Positions 13,738-28,800 of a stretch of DNA of 64,000 nt are shown piece after piece. How positions within the stretch are numbered: the first letter of the stretch is position 1; each line of letters starts with the position of its first letter. The notes beneath the pieces are model-generated. The model was not told the DNA's origin, did not search any database, and saw only the letters and a program-made list of their open reading frames with translations. The DNA comes from Cordilura impudica. Lineage: Eukaryota; Arthropoda; Insecta; Diptera; Scathophagidae. The stretch spans positions 121,994,981-122,058,980 of the forward strand of contig OY821521.1 of the NCBI GenBank assembly GCA_963682025.1, in the 5' to 3' direction. Both the position numbers and the translations under genes were made by a program.

Positions 13738-16700
13738 TTCGATTAGGGGCTTAGCCCTATACGGGGGTTTATAGACAAGCACTAATAGTTTAGAAAAAGA
13801 TCAAAACTATGAAAATCTTTCGTTACTTTTTTGAGATATATCGATTTTAAAAAAATATGAATTTTTTTCCCTAGTACTATTTGGAAAAACTAAATGAAAT
13901 AATTGGACAAAACGGTTCGATCAGGGGCTTAGCCCTATATGAGGGTTCATAGAGAAGCACTAATAGTTTAGAAAAAGATCAAAAATATGAAAATCGCTCG
14001 TTACGTTTTTGAGAAATATCGATTTTAAAAAAATAGGAATTTTTTCCCCTAGTACTATATGGAAAAACTAAATGAAATAATTGGACAAAACGGTTCGATC
14101 AGGGGCTTAGCCCTATATGAAGGTTCATAGACGAGCACTAATAGTTTCAAAAAGATCAAAAATATGAAAATCGCTCGTTACGTTTTTGAGAAATATCGAT
14201 TTTAAAATTATATGAATTTTTTTCCCTAGTACTATTAGGAAAAACTAAATGACATAATTGGACAAAATGGTTCGATCAGGGGCTTAGCCCTATACGAGGG
14301 TTTATAGACAAGCACTAATAGTTTCGAAAAAGATCAAAAATATGAAAATCGCTCGTTACGTTTTTGAGAAATATCGATTTTAAAAAAATATGAATTTTTT
14401 TCAGTACTATATGGAAAAACTAAATGACATAATTGGACAAAATGGTTAGATCAGGGGCTTAGCCCTATATGAGGGTTTATAGACAAGCACTAATAGTTTA
14501 GAAAAAGATCAAAAATATGAAAATCGCTCGTTATGTTTTTGAGAAATATCGATTTTAAAAAAATATGAATTTTTTTCCCTAGTACTATATGGAAAAACTA
14601 TGTGACATAATTGGACAAAATGGTTCGATCAGGGGCTTAGCCCTATATGAGGGTTTATATAGACGAGCACTAATAGTTTCGAAAAAGATCAAAAATATGA
14701 AAATCGCTCGTTACGTTTTTGAGAAAAATCGATTTTAAATAAATATATAAATTTTTTTCCCTAGACGAGCACTAATAGTTTCGAAAAAGATAAAAAATAT
14801 GAAAATCGCTCGTTACGTTTTTGAGAAAAATCGATTTTAAATAAATATATAAATTTTTTTCCCTAGTACTATATGGAATAACTAAATGACATAATTGGAC
14901 AGAATGGTTCGATCAGGGGCTTATCCCTATATGAGAGTTTATAGACGAGCACTAATAGTTTCGAAAAAGATCAAAAATATGAAAATCGCTCGCTACGTTT
15001 TTGAGAAATATCGATTTTAAAAAAATAGGAATTTTTCCCCTAGTACTATATGGAAAAACTAAATGACATAATTGGACAAAATGGTTCGATTAGGGGCTTA
15101 GCCCTATACGGGGGTTTATAGACAAGCACTAATAGTTTAGAAAAAGATCAAAACTATGAAAATCTTTCGTTACTTTTTTGAGATATATCGATTTTAAAAA
15201 AAATATGAATTTTTTTCCCTAGTACTATTTGGAAAAACTAAATGAAATAATTGGACAAAACGGTTCGATCAGGGGCTTAGCCCTATATGAGGGTTCATAG
15301 AGAAGCACTAATAGTTTAGAAAAATATCAAAACTATGAAAATCTTTCGTTACTTTTTTGAGATATATCGATTTTAAAAAAATATGAATTTTTTTCCCTAG
15401 TACTATATGGAATAACTAAATGACATAATTGGACAGAATGGTTCGATCAGGGGCTTATCCCTATATGAGAGTTTATAGACGAGCACTAATAGTTTCGAAA
15501 AAGATCAAAAATATGAAAATCGCTCGCTACGTTTTTGAGAAATATCGATTTTAAAAAAATATGCATTTTTTCCCTAGTACTATATGGAAAAACTAAATGA
15601 CATAATTGGACAAAATGGTTTGATCAGGGGCTTAGCCCTATATGAGGGTTTATGGACAAGCACTAATAGTTTAGAAAAAGATCAAAAATATGAAAATCGC
15701 TCGTTACGTTTTTGAGAAATATCGATTTTAAAAAAATAGGAATTTTTTCCCCTAGTACTATATGGAAAAACTAAATGAAATAATTGGACAAAACGGTTCG
15801 ATCAGGGGCTTAGCCCTATATGAAGGTTCATAGACGCGCACTAATAGTTTCAAAAAGATCAAAAATATGAAAATCGCTCGTTACGTTTTTGAGAAATATC
15901 GATTTTAAAATTATATGAATTTTTTTCCCTAGTACTATTAGGAAAAACTATATGACATAATTGGACAAAATGGTTCGATCAGGGGCTCAGCCCTATATGA
16001 GGGTTTATGACGAGCACTAATAGTTTCGAAAAAGATCAAAAATATGAAAAATCGCTCCTTACGTTTTTGAGAAATATCGATTTGAAAAAATATGAATTTT
16101 TTTCCCTAGTACTATATGGAAAAACTAAATGACATAATTGGACAAAATGGTTCGATCAGGGGCTTAGCCCTATGTGAGAGTTTATAGACGAGCACTAATA
16201 ATTTCGAAAAAGATCAAAAATATGAAAATCGCTCGTTGTTTTTGAGAAATATCGATTTTAAAAAAATATGAATTTTTTCAGTACTATATGGAAAAACTAA
16301 ATGACATAATTGGACAAAATGGTTCGATCAGGGGCTTAGCCATATACGAGGGCTTATAGACGAGCACTAATAGTTTACAAAAAGATGAAAAATATGAAAA
16401 TCGCTCGTTACGTTTTTGAGATATATCGATTTTAAAAAAATATGAATTTTTTTCCCTAGTACTATATGGAAAAACTAAATGACATAACTGGACAAAATGG
16501 TTCGATCAGGGGCTTAGCCCTATATGAGGGTTATAGACAAGCACTAATAGTTTCGAAAAAGATCAAAAATATGAAAATCGCTCGTAACGTTTTTGAGAAA
16601 TATTGATTTTAAAAAAATATGAATTTTTCAGTACTATATGGAAAAACTAAATGACATAATTGGACAAAATGGTTCGATCAGGGGCTTAGCCCTATATGAG

Positions 16701-17147
16701 GGTTTATAGACAAGCACTAATAGTTTAGAAAAAGATCAAAAATATGAAAATCGCTCGTTACGTTTTTGAGAAAAATCGATTTTAAATAAATATATAAATT
16801 TTTTTCCCTAGTACTATATGGAATAACTAAATGACATAATTGGACAGAATGGTTCGATCAGGGGCTTATCCCTATATAAGAGTTTATAGACGAGCACTAA
16901 TAGTTTCGAAAAAGATCAAAAATATGAAAATCGCTCGCTACGTTTTTGAGAAATATCGATTTTAAAAATATATGCATTTTTCCCTAGTACTATATGGAAA
17001 AACTAAATGACATAATTGGACAAAATGGTTTGATCAGGGGCTTAGCCCTATATGAGAGTTTATAGACGAGCACTAATAGTTTCGAAAAAGATCAAAAATA
17101 TGAAAATCGCTCGTTGTTTTTGAGAAATATCGATTTTAAAAAAATAT
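13738..17147. repeat. Near-identical second copy of the 414-5,702 satellite block
   Basis: Variant order matches the beginning of the array. The TTCGATTAGGGG variant is at 414 and 13,738, and the short-monomer junction at 1,441 and 14,764, a constant offset of about 13,323. Later markers, such as TATGTGAGAGTTTATAG at about 4,727 and 16,171, show an offset of 11,444. The difference of 1,880 is one higher-order unit, so this block has one unit where the first block has two. The match fails after about 17,147, where a GCATTTTTTCCC monomer follows instead. Confidence 0.85.
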
Positions 17148-20100
17148 GCATTTTTTCCCTAGTACTATATGGAAAAACTAAATGACATAATTGGACAAAA
17201 TGGTTTGATCAGGGGCTTAGCCCTATATGAGGGTTTATAGACAAGCACTAATAGTTTAGAAAAAGATCAAAAATATGAAAATCGCTCGTTACGTTTTTGA
17301 GAAATATAGATTTTAAAAAAATATGAATTGTTTCCCTAGTACTATATGGAAAAACTAAATGACATAATTGGACAAAATGGTTCGATCAGGGGCTTAGCCC
17401 TATACGAGGGCTTATAGACGAGCACTAATAGTTTACAAAAAGATGAAAAATATGAAAATCGCTCGTTACGTTTTTGAGAAATATCGATTTGAAAAAAATA
17501 TGAATTTTTTTCCCTAGTACTATATGGAAAAACTAAATGACATAATTGGACAAAATGGTTCGATCAGGGGCTTAGCCCTATATGAGGGCTTATAGACGTG
17601 CACTAATAGTTTACGAAAAGATGAAAAATATGAAAATCACTCGTTAGGTTTTTGAGATATATCGATTTTAAAAAAATATGAATTTTTACCCTTAGTACTA
17701 TATGGAAAAACTAAATAATTGGACAAAATGGTTCGATCAGGGGCTTAGCCCTATACGAGGGTTTATAGGCAAGCACTAATAGTTTAGAAAAAGATCAAAA
17801 ATATGAAAATCGCTCGTTACGTTTTTGAGAAATATCGATTTTAAAAAAATACGAATTGTTTCCCCTAGTACTACATGGAAAAACTAAATGACATAATTGG
17901 ACAAAATGGTTCGATCAGGGGCTTAGCCCTATACGAGGGTTTATAGACAAGCACTAACAGTTTTGAAAAAGATCAAAAATATGAAAATCGCTCGTTACGT
18001 TTTTGAGAAATATTGATTTTAAAAAAATATGAATTTTTCAGTACTATATGGAAAAACTAAATGACATAATTGGACAAAATGGTTCGATCAGGGGCTTAGC
18101 CCTATATGAGGGTTTATAGACAAGCACTAATAGTTTAGAAAAAGATCAAAAATATGAAAATCGCTCGTTACGTTTTTGAGAAATATCGATTTAAAAAATA
18201 TATGAATTGTTTCCCCTAGTACTATATGGAAAAACTAAATGACATAATTGGACAAAATGGTTCGATCACGGGCTTAGCCCTATACGAGGGTTTATAGACA
18301 AGCACTAATAGTTTCGAAAAAGATCAAAAATATGAAAATCGCTCGTTACGTTTTTGAGAAATATCGTTTTTAAAAAAATATGAATTTTTTCAGTACTATA
18401 TGGAACAACTAAATGACATAATTGGACAAAATGGTTCGATCAGGGGCTTAGCCCTATATGAGGGTTTATAGACAAGCACTAATAGTTTAGAAAAAGATCA
18501 AAAATATGAAAATCGCTCGTTATGTTTTTGAGAAATATCGATTTTAAAAATATATGAATTTTTTCCCTAGTACTATATGGAAAAACTATATGACATAATT
18601 GGACAAAATGGTTCGATCAGGGGCTTAGCCCTATATGAGGGTTTATAGACGAACACTAATAGTTTCGAAAAAGATCAAACATGCATATGAAAATCGCTCG
18701 CTACGTTTTTGAGAAATATCGATTTTAAAAAAATATGCATTTTTTCCCTAGTACTATGTGGCTTAGCCCTATATGAGGGTTTATAGACGAACACTAATAG
18801 TTTCGAAAAAGATCAAACATATGTATGAAAATCGCTCGCTACGTTTTTGAGAAATATCGATTTTAAAAAAATATGCATTTTTTCCCTAGTACTATGTGGA
18901 AAAACTAAATGACATAATTGGACAAAATGGTTTGATCAGGGGCTTAGCCCTATATGAGAGTTTATAGACGAGCACTAATAGTTTCGAAAAAGATCAAAAA
19001 TATGAAAATCGCTCGTTGTTTTTGAGAAATATCGATTTTAAAAAAATATGAATTTTTTCAGTACTATATGGAAAAACTAAATGACATAATTGGACAAAAT
19101 GGTTCGATCAGGGGCTTAGCCCTATACGAGTGCTTATAGACGAGCACTAATAGTTTACAAAAAGATGAAAAATATGAAAATCGCTCGTTACGTTTTTGAG
19201 AAATATCGATTTGAAAAAAATATGAATTTTTTTCCCTAGTACTATATGGAAAAACTAAATGACATAATTGGACAAAATGGTTCGATCAGGGGCTTAGCCC
19301 TATATGAGGGCTTATAGACGTGCACTAATAGTTTACGAAAAGATGAAAAATATGAAAATCACTCGTTAGGTTTTTGAGATATATCGATTTTAAAAAAATA
19401 TGAATTTTTACCCTTAGTACTATATGGAAAAACTAAATAATTGGACAAAATGGTTCGATCAGGGGCTTAGCCCTATACGAGGGTTTATAGGCAAGCACTA
19501 ATAGTTTAGAAAAAGATCAAAAATATGAAAATCGCTCGTTACGTTTTTGAGAAATATCGATTTTAAAAAAATACGAATTGTTTCCCCTAGTACTACATGG
19601 AAAAACTAAATGACATAATTGGACAAAATGGTTCAATCAGGGGCTTAGCCCTATACGAGGGTTTATAGACAAGCACTAACAGTTTTGAAAAAGATCAAAA
19701 ATATGAAAATCGCTCGTTACGTTTTTGAGAAATATTGATTTTAAAAAAATATGAATTTTTCAGTACTATATGGAAAAACTAAATGACATAATTGGACAAA
19801 ATGGTTCGATCAGGGGCTTAGCCCTATATGAGGGTTTATAGACAAGCAATAATAGTTTAGAAAAAGATCAAAAATATGAAAATCGCTCGTTACGTTTTTG
19901 AGAAATATCGATTTAAAAAATATATGAATTGTTTCCCCTAGTACTATATGGAAAAACTAAATGACATAATTGGACAAAATGGTTCGATCACGGGCTTAGC
20001 CCTATACGAGGGTTTATAGACAAGCACTAATAGTTTCGAAAAAGATCAAAAATATGAAAATCGCTCGTTACGTTTTTGAGAAATATCGTTTTTAAAAAAA

Positions 20101-23100
20101 TATGAATTTTTTCAGTACTATATGGAACAACTAAATGACATAATTGGACAAAATGGTTCGATCAGGGGCTTAGCCCTATATGAGGGTTTATAGACAAGCA
20201 CTAATAGTTTAGAAAAAGATCAAAAATATGAAAATCGCTCGTTATGTTTTTGAGAAATATCGATTTTAAAAATATATGAATTTTTTCCCTAGTACTATAT
20301 GGAAAAACTATATGACATAATTGGACAAAATGGTTCGATCAGGGGCTTAGCCCTATATGAGGGTTTATAGACGAACACTAATAGTTTCGAAAAAGATCAA
20401 ACATGCATATGAAAATCGCTCGCTACGTTTTTGAGAAATATCGATTTTAAAAAAATATGCATTTTTTCCCTAGTACTATGTGGCTTAGCCCTATATGAGG
20501 GTTTATAGACGAACACTAATAGTTTCGAAAAAGATCAAACATATGTATGAAAATCGCTCGCTACGTTTTTGAGAAATATCGATTTTAAAAAAATATGCAT
20601 TTTTTCCCTAGTACTATGTGGAAAAACTAAATGACATAATTGGACAAAATGGTTTGATCAGGGGCTTAGCCCTATATGAGGGTTTATAGACAAGCACTAA
20701 TAGTTTCGAAAAAGATCAAAAATATGAAAATCGCTCGCTACGTTTTTGAGAAATATCGATTTTAAAAAAATATGCATTTTTTCCCTAGTACTATATGGAA
20801 AAACTAAATGACATAATTGGACAAAATGGTTTGATCAGGGGCTTAGCCCTATATGAGGGTTTATAGACAAGCACTAATAGTTTAGAAAAAGATCAAAAAT
20901 ATGAAAATCGCTCGTTACGTTTTTGAGAAATATAGATTTTAAAAAAATATGAATTGTTTCCCTAGTACTATATGGAAAAACTAAATGACATAATTGGACA
21001 AAATGGTTCGATCAGGGGCTTAGCCCTATACGAGGGCTTATAGACGAGCACTAATAGTTTACAAAAAGATGAAAAATATGAAAATCGCTCGTTACGTTTT
21101 TGAGAAATATCGATTTGAAAAAAATATGAATTTTTTTCCCTAGTACTATATGGAAAAACTAAATGACATAATTGGACAAAATGGTTCGATCAGGGGCTTA
21201 GCCCTATATGAGGGCTTATAGACGTGCACTAATAGTTTACGAAAAGATGAAAAATATGAAAATCACTCGTTAGGTTTTTGAGATATATCGATTTTAAAAA
21301 AATATGAATTTTTACCCTTAGTACTATATGGAAAAACTAAATAATTGGACAAAATGGTTCGATCAGGGGCTTAGCCCTATACGAGGGTTTATAGGCAAGC
21401 ACTAATAGTTTAGAAAAAGATCAAAAATATGAAAATCGCTCGTTACGTTTTTGAGAAATATCGATTTTAAAAAAATACGAATTGTTTCCCCTAGTACTAC
21501 ATGGAAAAACTAAATGACATAATTGGACAAAATGGTTCGATCAGGGGCTTAGCCCTATACGAGGGTTTATAGACAAGCACTAACAGTTTTGAAAAAGATC
21601 AAAAATATGAAAATCGCTCGTTACGTTTTTGAGAAATATTGATTTTAAAAAAATATGAATTTTTCAGTACTATATGGAAAAACTAAATGACATAATTGGA
21701 CAAAATGGTTTGATCAGGGGCTTAGCCCTATATGAGGGTTTATAGACAAGCACTAATAGTTTCGAAAAAGATCAAAAATATGAAAATCGCTCGTTGTTTT
21801 TGAGAAATATCGATTTTAAAAAAATATGAATTTTTTCAGTACTATATGGAAAAACTAAATGACATAATTGGACAAAATGGTTCGATCAGGGGCTTAGCCC
21901 TATACGAGGGCTTATAGACGAGCACTAATAGTTTACAAAAAGATGAAAAATATGAAAATCGCTCGTTACGTTTTTGAGAAATATCGATTTGAAAAAAATA
22001 TGAATTTTTTTCCCTAGTACTATATGGAAAAACTAAATGACATAATTGGACAAAATGGTTCGATCAGGGGCTTAGCCCTATATGAGGGCTTATAGACGTG
22101 CACTAATAGTTTACGAAAAGATGAAAAATATGAAAATCACTCGTTAGGTTTTTGAGATATATCGATTTTAAAAAAATATGAATTTTTACCCTTAGTACTA
22201 TATGGAAAAACTAAATAATTGGACAAAATGGTTCGATCAGGGGCTTAGCCCTATACGAGGGTTTATAGGCAAGCACTAATAGTTTAGAAAAAGATCAAAA
22301 ATATGAAAATCGCTCGTTACGTTTTTGAGAAATATCGATTTTAAAAAAATACGAATTGTTTCCCCTAGTACTACATGGAAAAACTAAATGACATAATTGG
22401 ACAAAATGGTTCGATCAGGGGCTTAGCCCTATACGAGGGTTTATAGACAAGCACTAACAGTTTTGAAAAAGATCAAAAATATGAAAATCGCTCGTTACGT
22501 TTTTGAGAAATATTGATTTTAAAAAAATATGAATTTTTCAGTACTATATGGAAAAACTAAATGACATAATTGGACAAAATGGTTCGATCAGGGGCTTAGC
22601 CCTATATGAGGGTTTATAGACAAGCACTAATAGTTTAGAAAAAGATCAAAAATATGAAAATCGCTCGTTACGTTTTTGAGAAATATCGATTTAAAAAATA
22701 TATGAATTGTTTCCCCTAGTACTATATGGAACAACTAAATGACATAATTGGACAAAATGGTTCGATCAGGGGCTTAGCCCTATATGAGGGTTTATAGACA
22801 AGCACTAATAGTTTAGAAAAAGATCAAAAATATGAAAATCGCTCGTTATGTTTTTGAGAAATATCGATTTTAAAAATATATGAATTTTTTCCCTAGTACT
22901 ATATGGAAAAACTATATGACATAATTGGACAAAATGGTTCGATCAGGGGCTTAGCCCTATATGAGGGTTTATAGACGAACACTAATAGTTTCGAAAAAGA
23001 TCAAACATGCATATGAAAATCGCTCGCTACGTTTTTGAGAAATATCGATTTTAAAAAAATATGCATTTTTTCCCTAGTACTATGTGGCTTAGCCCTATAT

Positions 23101-23599
23101 GAGGGTTTATAGACGAACACTAATAGTTTCGAAAAAGATCAAACATATGTATGAAAATCGCTCGCTACGTTTTTGAGAAATATCGATTTTAAAAAAATAT
23201 GCATTTTTTCCCTAGTACTATGTGGAAAAACTAAATGACATAATTGGACAAAATGGTTTGATCAGGGGCTTAGCCCTATATGAGGGTTTATAGACAAGCA
23301 CTAATAGTTTCGAAAAAGATCAAAAATATGAAAATCGCTCGCTACGTTTTTGAGAAATATCGATTTTAAAAAAATATGCATTTTTTCCCTAGTACTATAT
23401 GGAAAAACTAAATGACATAATTGGACAAAATGGTTTGATCAGGGGCTTAGCCCTATATGAGGGTTTATAGACAAGCACTAATAGTTTAGAAAAAGATCAA
23501 AAATATGAAAATCGCTCGTTACGTTTTTGAGAAATATAGATTTTAAAAAAATATGAATTGTTTCCCTAGTACTATATGGAAAAACTAAATGACATAATT

Positions 23600-26500
23600 G
23601 GACAAAATGGTTCGATCAGGGGCTTAGCCCTATACGAGGGTTTATAGACAAGCACTAATAGTTTCGAAAAAGATCAAAAATATGAAAATCGCTCGTTACG
23701 TTTTTGAGAAACATAGATTTTAAAAAAATATGAATTTTTTCAGTACTATATGGAAAAACTAAATGACATAATTGGACAAAATGGTTCGATCAGGGGCTTA
23801 GCCCTATATGAGGGTTTATGACGAGCACTAATAGTTTCGAAAAAGATCAAAAATATGAAAATCGCTCCTTACGTTTTTGAGAAATATCGATTTGAAAAAA
23901 TATGAATTTTTTTCCCTAGTACTATATGGAAAAACTAAATGATATAATTGGACAAAATGGTTCGATCAGGGGCTTAGCCCTATATGAGAGTTTATAGACG
24001 AGCACTAATAGTTTCGAAAAAGATCAAAAATATGAAAATCGCTCGTTGTTTTTGAGAAATATCGATTTTAAAAAAATATGAATTTTTTCAGTACTATATG
24101 GAAAAACTAAATGACATAATTGGACAAAATGGTTCGATCAGGGGCTTAGCCCTATACGAGGGCTTATAGACGAGCACTAATAGTTTACAAAAAGATGAAA
24201 AATATGAAAATCGCTCGTTACGTTTTTGAGAAATATCGATTTGAAAAAAATATGAATTTTTTCCCTAGTACTATATGGAAAAACTAAATGACATAATTGG
24301 ACAAAATGGTTCGATCAGGGGCTTAGCCCTATATGAGGGCTTATAGACGTGCACTAATAGTTTACGAAAAGATGAAAAATATGAAAATCACTCGTTAGGT
24401 TTTTGAGATATATCGATTTTAAAAAAATATGAATTTTTACCCTTAGTACTATATGGAAAAACTAAATAATTGGACAAAATGGTTCGATCAGGGGCTTAGC
24501 CCTATACGAGGATTTATAGGCAAGCACTAATAGTTTAGAAAAAGATCAAAAATATGAAAATCGCTCGTTACGTTTTTGAGAAATATCGATTTTAAAAAAA
24601 TATGAATTGTTTCCCTAGTACTATGTGGAAAAACTAAATGACATAATTGGACAAAATGGTTTGATCAGGGGCTTAGCCCTATATGAGGGTTTATAGACAA
24701 GCACTAATAGTTTCGAAAAAGATCAAAAATATGAAAATCGCTCGCTACGTTTTTGAGAAATATCGATTTTAAAAAAATATGCATTTTTTCCCTAGTACTA
24801 TATGGAAAAACTAAATGACATAATTGGACAAAATGGTTTGATCAGGGGCTTAGCCCTATATGAGGGTTTATAGACAAGCACTAATAGTTTAGAAAAAGAT
24901 CAAAAATATGAAAATCGCTCGTTACGTTTTTGAGAAATATAGATTTTAAAAAAATATGAATTGTTTCCCTAGTACTATATGGAAAAACTAAATGACATAA
25001 TTGGACAAAATGGTTCGATCAGGGGCTTAGCCCTATATGAGGGTTTATAGACAAGCACTAACAGTTTTGAAAAAGATCAAAAATATGAAAATCGCTCGTT
25101 ACGTTTTTGAGAAATATTGATTTTAAAAAAATATGAATTTTTCAGTACTATATGGAAAAACTAAATGACATAATTGGACAAAATGGTTCGATCAGGGGCT
25201 TAGCCCTATATGAGGGTTTATAGACAAGCACTAATAGTTTAGAAAAAGATCAAAAATATGAAAATCGCTCGTTACGTTTTTGAGAAATATCGATTTAAAA
25301 AATATATGAATTGTTTCCCCTAGTACTATATGGAAAAACTAAATGACATAATTGGACAAAATGGTTCGATCACGGGCTTAGCCCTATACGAGGGTTTATA
25401 GACAAGCACTAATAGTTTCGAAAAAGATCAAAAATATGAAAATCGCTCGTTACGTTTTTGAGAAATATCGTTTTTAAAAAAATATGAATTTTTTCAGTAC
25501 TATATGGAACAACTAAATGACATAATTGGACAAAATGGTTCGATCAGGGGCTTAGCCCTATATGAGGGTTTATAGACAAGCACTAATAGTTTAGAAAAAG
25601 ATCAAAAATATGAAAATCGCTCGTTATGTTTTTGAGAAATATCGATTTTAAAAATATATGAATTTTTTCCCTAGTACTATATGGAAAAACTATATGACAT
25701 AATTGGACAAAATGGTTCGATCAGGGGCTTAGCCCTATATGAGGGTTTATAGACGAACACTAATAGTTTCGAAAAAGATCAAACATGCATATGAAAATCG
25801 CTCGCTACGTTTTTGAGAAATATCGATTTTAAAAAAATATGCATTTTTTCCCTAGTACTATGTGGCTTAGCCCTATATGAGGGTTTATAGACGAACACTA
25901 ATAGTTTCGAAAAAGATCAAACATATGTATGAAAATCGCTCGCTACGTTTTTGAGAAATATCGATTTTAAAAAAATATGCATTTTTTCCCTAGTACTATG
26001 TGGAAAAACTAAATGACATAATTGGACAAAATGGTTTGATCAGGGGCTTAGCCCTATATGAGGGTTTATAGACAAGCACTAATAGTTTCGAAAAAGATCA
26101 AAAATATGAAAATCGCTCGCTACGTTTTTGAGAAATATCGATTTTAAAAAAATATGCATTTTTTCCCTAGTACTATATGGAAAAACTAAATGACATAATT
26201 GGACAAAATGGTTTGATCAGGGGCTTAGCCCTATATGAGGGTTTATAGACAAGCACTAATAGTTTAGAAAAAGATCAAAAATATGAAAATCGCTCGTTAC
26301 GTTTTTGAGAAATATAGATTTTAAAAAAATATGAATTGTTTCCCTAGTACTATATGGAAAAACTAAATGACATAATTGGACAAAATGGTTCGATCAGGGG
26401 CTTAGCCCTATACGAGGGTTTATAGACAAGCACTAATAGTTTCGAAAAAGATCAAAAATATGAAAATCGCTCGTTACGTTTTTGAGAAACATAGATTTTA

Positions 26501-28800
26501 AAAAAATATGAATTTTTTCAGTACTATATGGAAAAACTAAATGACATAATTGGACAAAATGGTTCGATCAGGGGCTTAGCCCTATATGAGGGTTTATGAC
26601 GAGCACTAATAGTTTCGAAAAAGATCAAAAATATGAAAATCGCTCCTTACGTTTTTGAGAAATATCGATTTGAAAAAATATGAATTTTTTTCCCTAGTAC
26701 TATATGGAAAAACTAAATGATATAATTGGACAAAATGGTTCGATCAGGGGCTTAGCCCTATATGAGAGTTTATAGACGAGCACTAATAGTTTCGAAAAAG
26801 ATCAAAAATATGAAAATCGCTCGTTGTTTTTGAGAAATATCGATTTAAAAAAAATATGAATTTTTTCAGTACTATATGGAAAAACTAAATGACATAATTG
26901 GACAAAATGGTTCGATCAGGGGCTTAGCCCTATACGAGGGCTTATAGACGAGCACTAATAGTTTACAAAAAGATGAAAAATATGAAAATCGCTCGTTACG
27001 TTTTTGAGAAATATCGATTTGAAAAAAATATGAATTTTTTCCCTAGTACTATATGGAAAAACTAAATGACATAATTGGACAAAATGGTTCGATCAGGGGC
27101 TTAGCCCTATATGAGGGCTTATAGACGTGCACTAATAGTTTACGAAAAGATGAAAAATATGAAAATCACTCGTTAGGTTTTTGAGATATATCGATTTTAA
27201 AAAAATATGAATTTTTACCCTTAGTACTATATGGAAAAACTAAATAATTGGACAAAATGGTTCGATCAGGGGCTTAGCCCTATACGAGGATTTATAGGCA
27301 AGCACTAATAGTTTAGAAAAAGATCAAAAATATGAAAATCGCTCGTTACGTTTTTGAGAAATATCGATTTTAAAAAAATATGAATTGTTTCCCTAGTACT
27401 ATGTGGAAAAACTAAATGACATAATTGGACAAAATGGTTTGATCAGGGGCTTAGCCCTATATGAGGGTTTATAGACAAGCACTAATAGTTTCGAAAAAGA
27501 TCAAAAATATGAAAATCGCTCGCTACGTTTTTGAGAAATATCGATTTTAAAAAAATATGCATTTTTTCCCTAGTACTATATGGAAAAACTAAATGACATA
27601 ATTGGACAAAATGGTTTGATCAGGGGCTTAGCCCTATATGAGGGTTTATAGACAAGCACTAATAGTTTAGAAAAAGATCAAAAATATGAAAATCGCTCGT
27701 TACGTTTTTGAGAAATATAGATTTTAAAAAAATATGAATTGTTTCCCTAGTACTATATGGAAAAACTAAATGACATAATTGGACAAAATGGTTCGATCAG
27801 GGGCTTAGCCCTATACGAGGGTTTATAGACAAGCACTAATAGTTTCGAAAAAGATCAAAAATATGAAAATCGCTCGTTACGTTTTTGAGAAACATAGATT
27901 TTAAAAAAATATGAATTTTTTCAGTACTATATGGAAAAACTAAATGACATAATTGGACAAAATGGTTCGATCAGGGGCTTAGCCCTATATGAGGGTTTAT
28001 GACGAGCACTAATAGTTTCGAAAAAGATCAAAAATATGAAAATCGCTCCTTACGTTTTTGAGAAATATCGATTTGAAAAAATATGAATTTTTTTCCCTAG
28101 TACTATATGGAAAAACTAAATGATATAATTGGACAAAATGGTTCGATCAGGGGCTTAGCCCTATATGAGAGTTTATAGACGAGCACTAATAGTTTCGAAA
28201 AAGATCAAAAATATGAAAATCGCTCGTTGTTTTTGAGAAATATCGATTTTAAAAAAATATGAATTTTTTCAGTACTATATGGAAAAACTAAATGACATAA
28301 TTGGACAAAATGGTTCGATCAGGGGCTTAGCCCTATACGAGGGCTTATAGACGAGCACTAATAGTTTACAAAAAGATGAAAAATATGAAAATCGCTCGTT
28401 ACGTTTTTGAGAAATATCGATTTGAAAAAAATATGAATTTTTTCCCTAGTACTATATGGAAAAACTAAATGACATAATTGGACAAAATGGTTCGATCAGG
28501 GGCTTAGCCCTATATGAGGGCTTATAGACGTGCACTAATAGTTTACGAAAAGATGAAAAATATGAAAATCACTCGTTAGGTTTTTGAGATATATCGATTT
28601 TAAAAAAATATGAATTTTTACCCTTAGTACTATATGGAAAAACTAAATAATTGGACAAAATGGTTCGATCAGGGGCTTAGCCCTATACGAGGATTTATAG
28701 GCAAGCACTAATAGTTTAGAAAAAGATCAAAAATATGAAAATCGCTCGTTACGTTTTTGAGAAATATCGATTTTAAAAAAATATGAATTGTTTCCCCTAG
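23600..28800. repeat. Satellite block with 2,778-bp and 1,403-bp periods
   Basis: The variant GATTTATAGGCAAGC marks units at 24,511, 27,289 and 28,692, giving steps of 2,778 and 1,403 bases. The marker TCAAACATGC at 23,001 and 25,779 also gives 2,778. The last kilobase before the array edge (28,800-29,835) reuses variants of the first block, including the GGGGGTTTATAG type near 29,220, with more scattered differences. This is consistent with an array edge being less homogenised. Confidence 0.8.
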
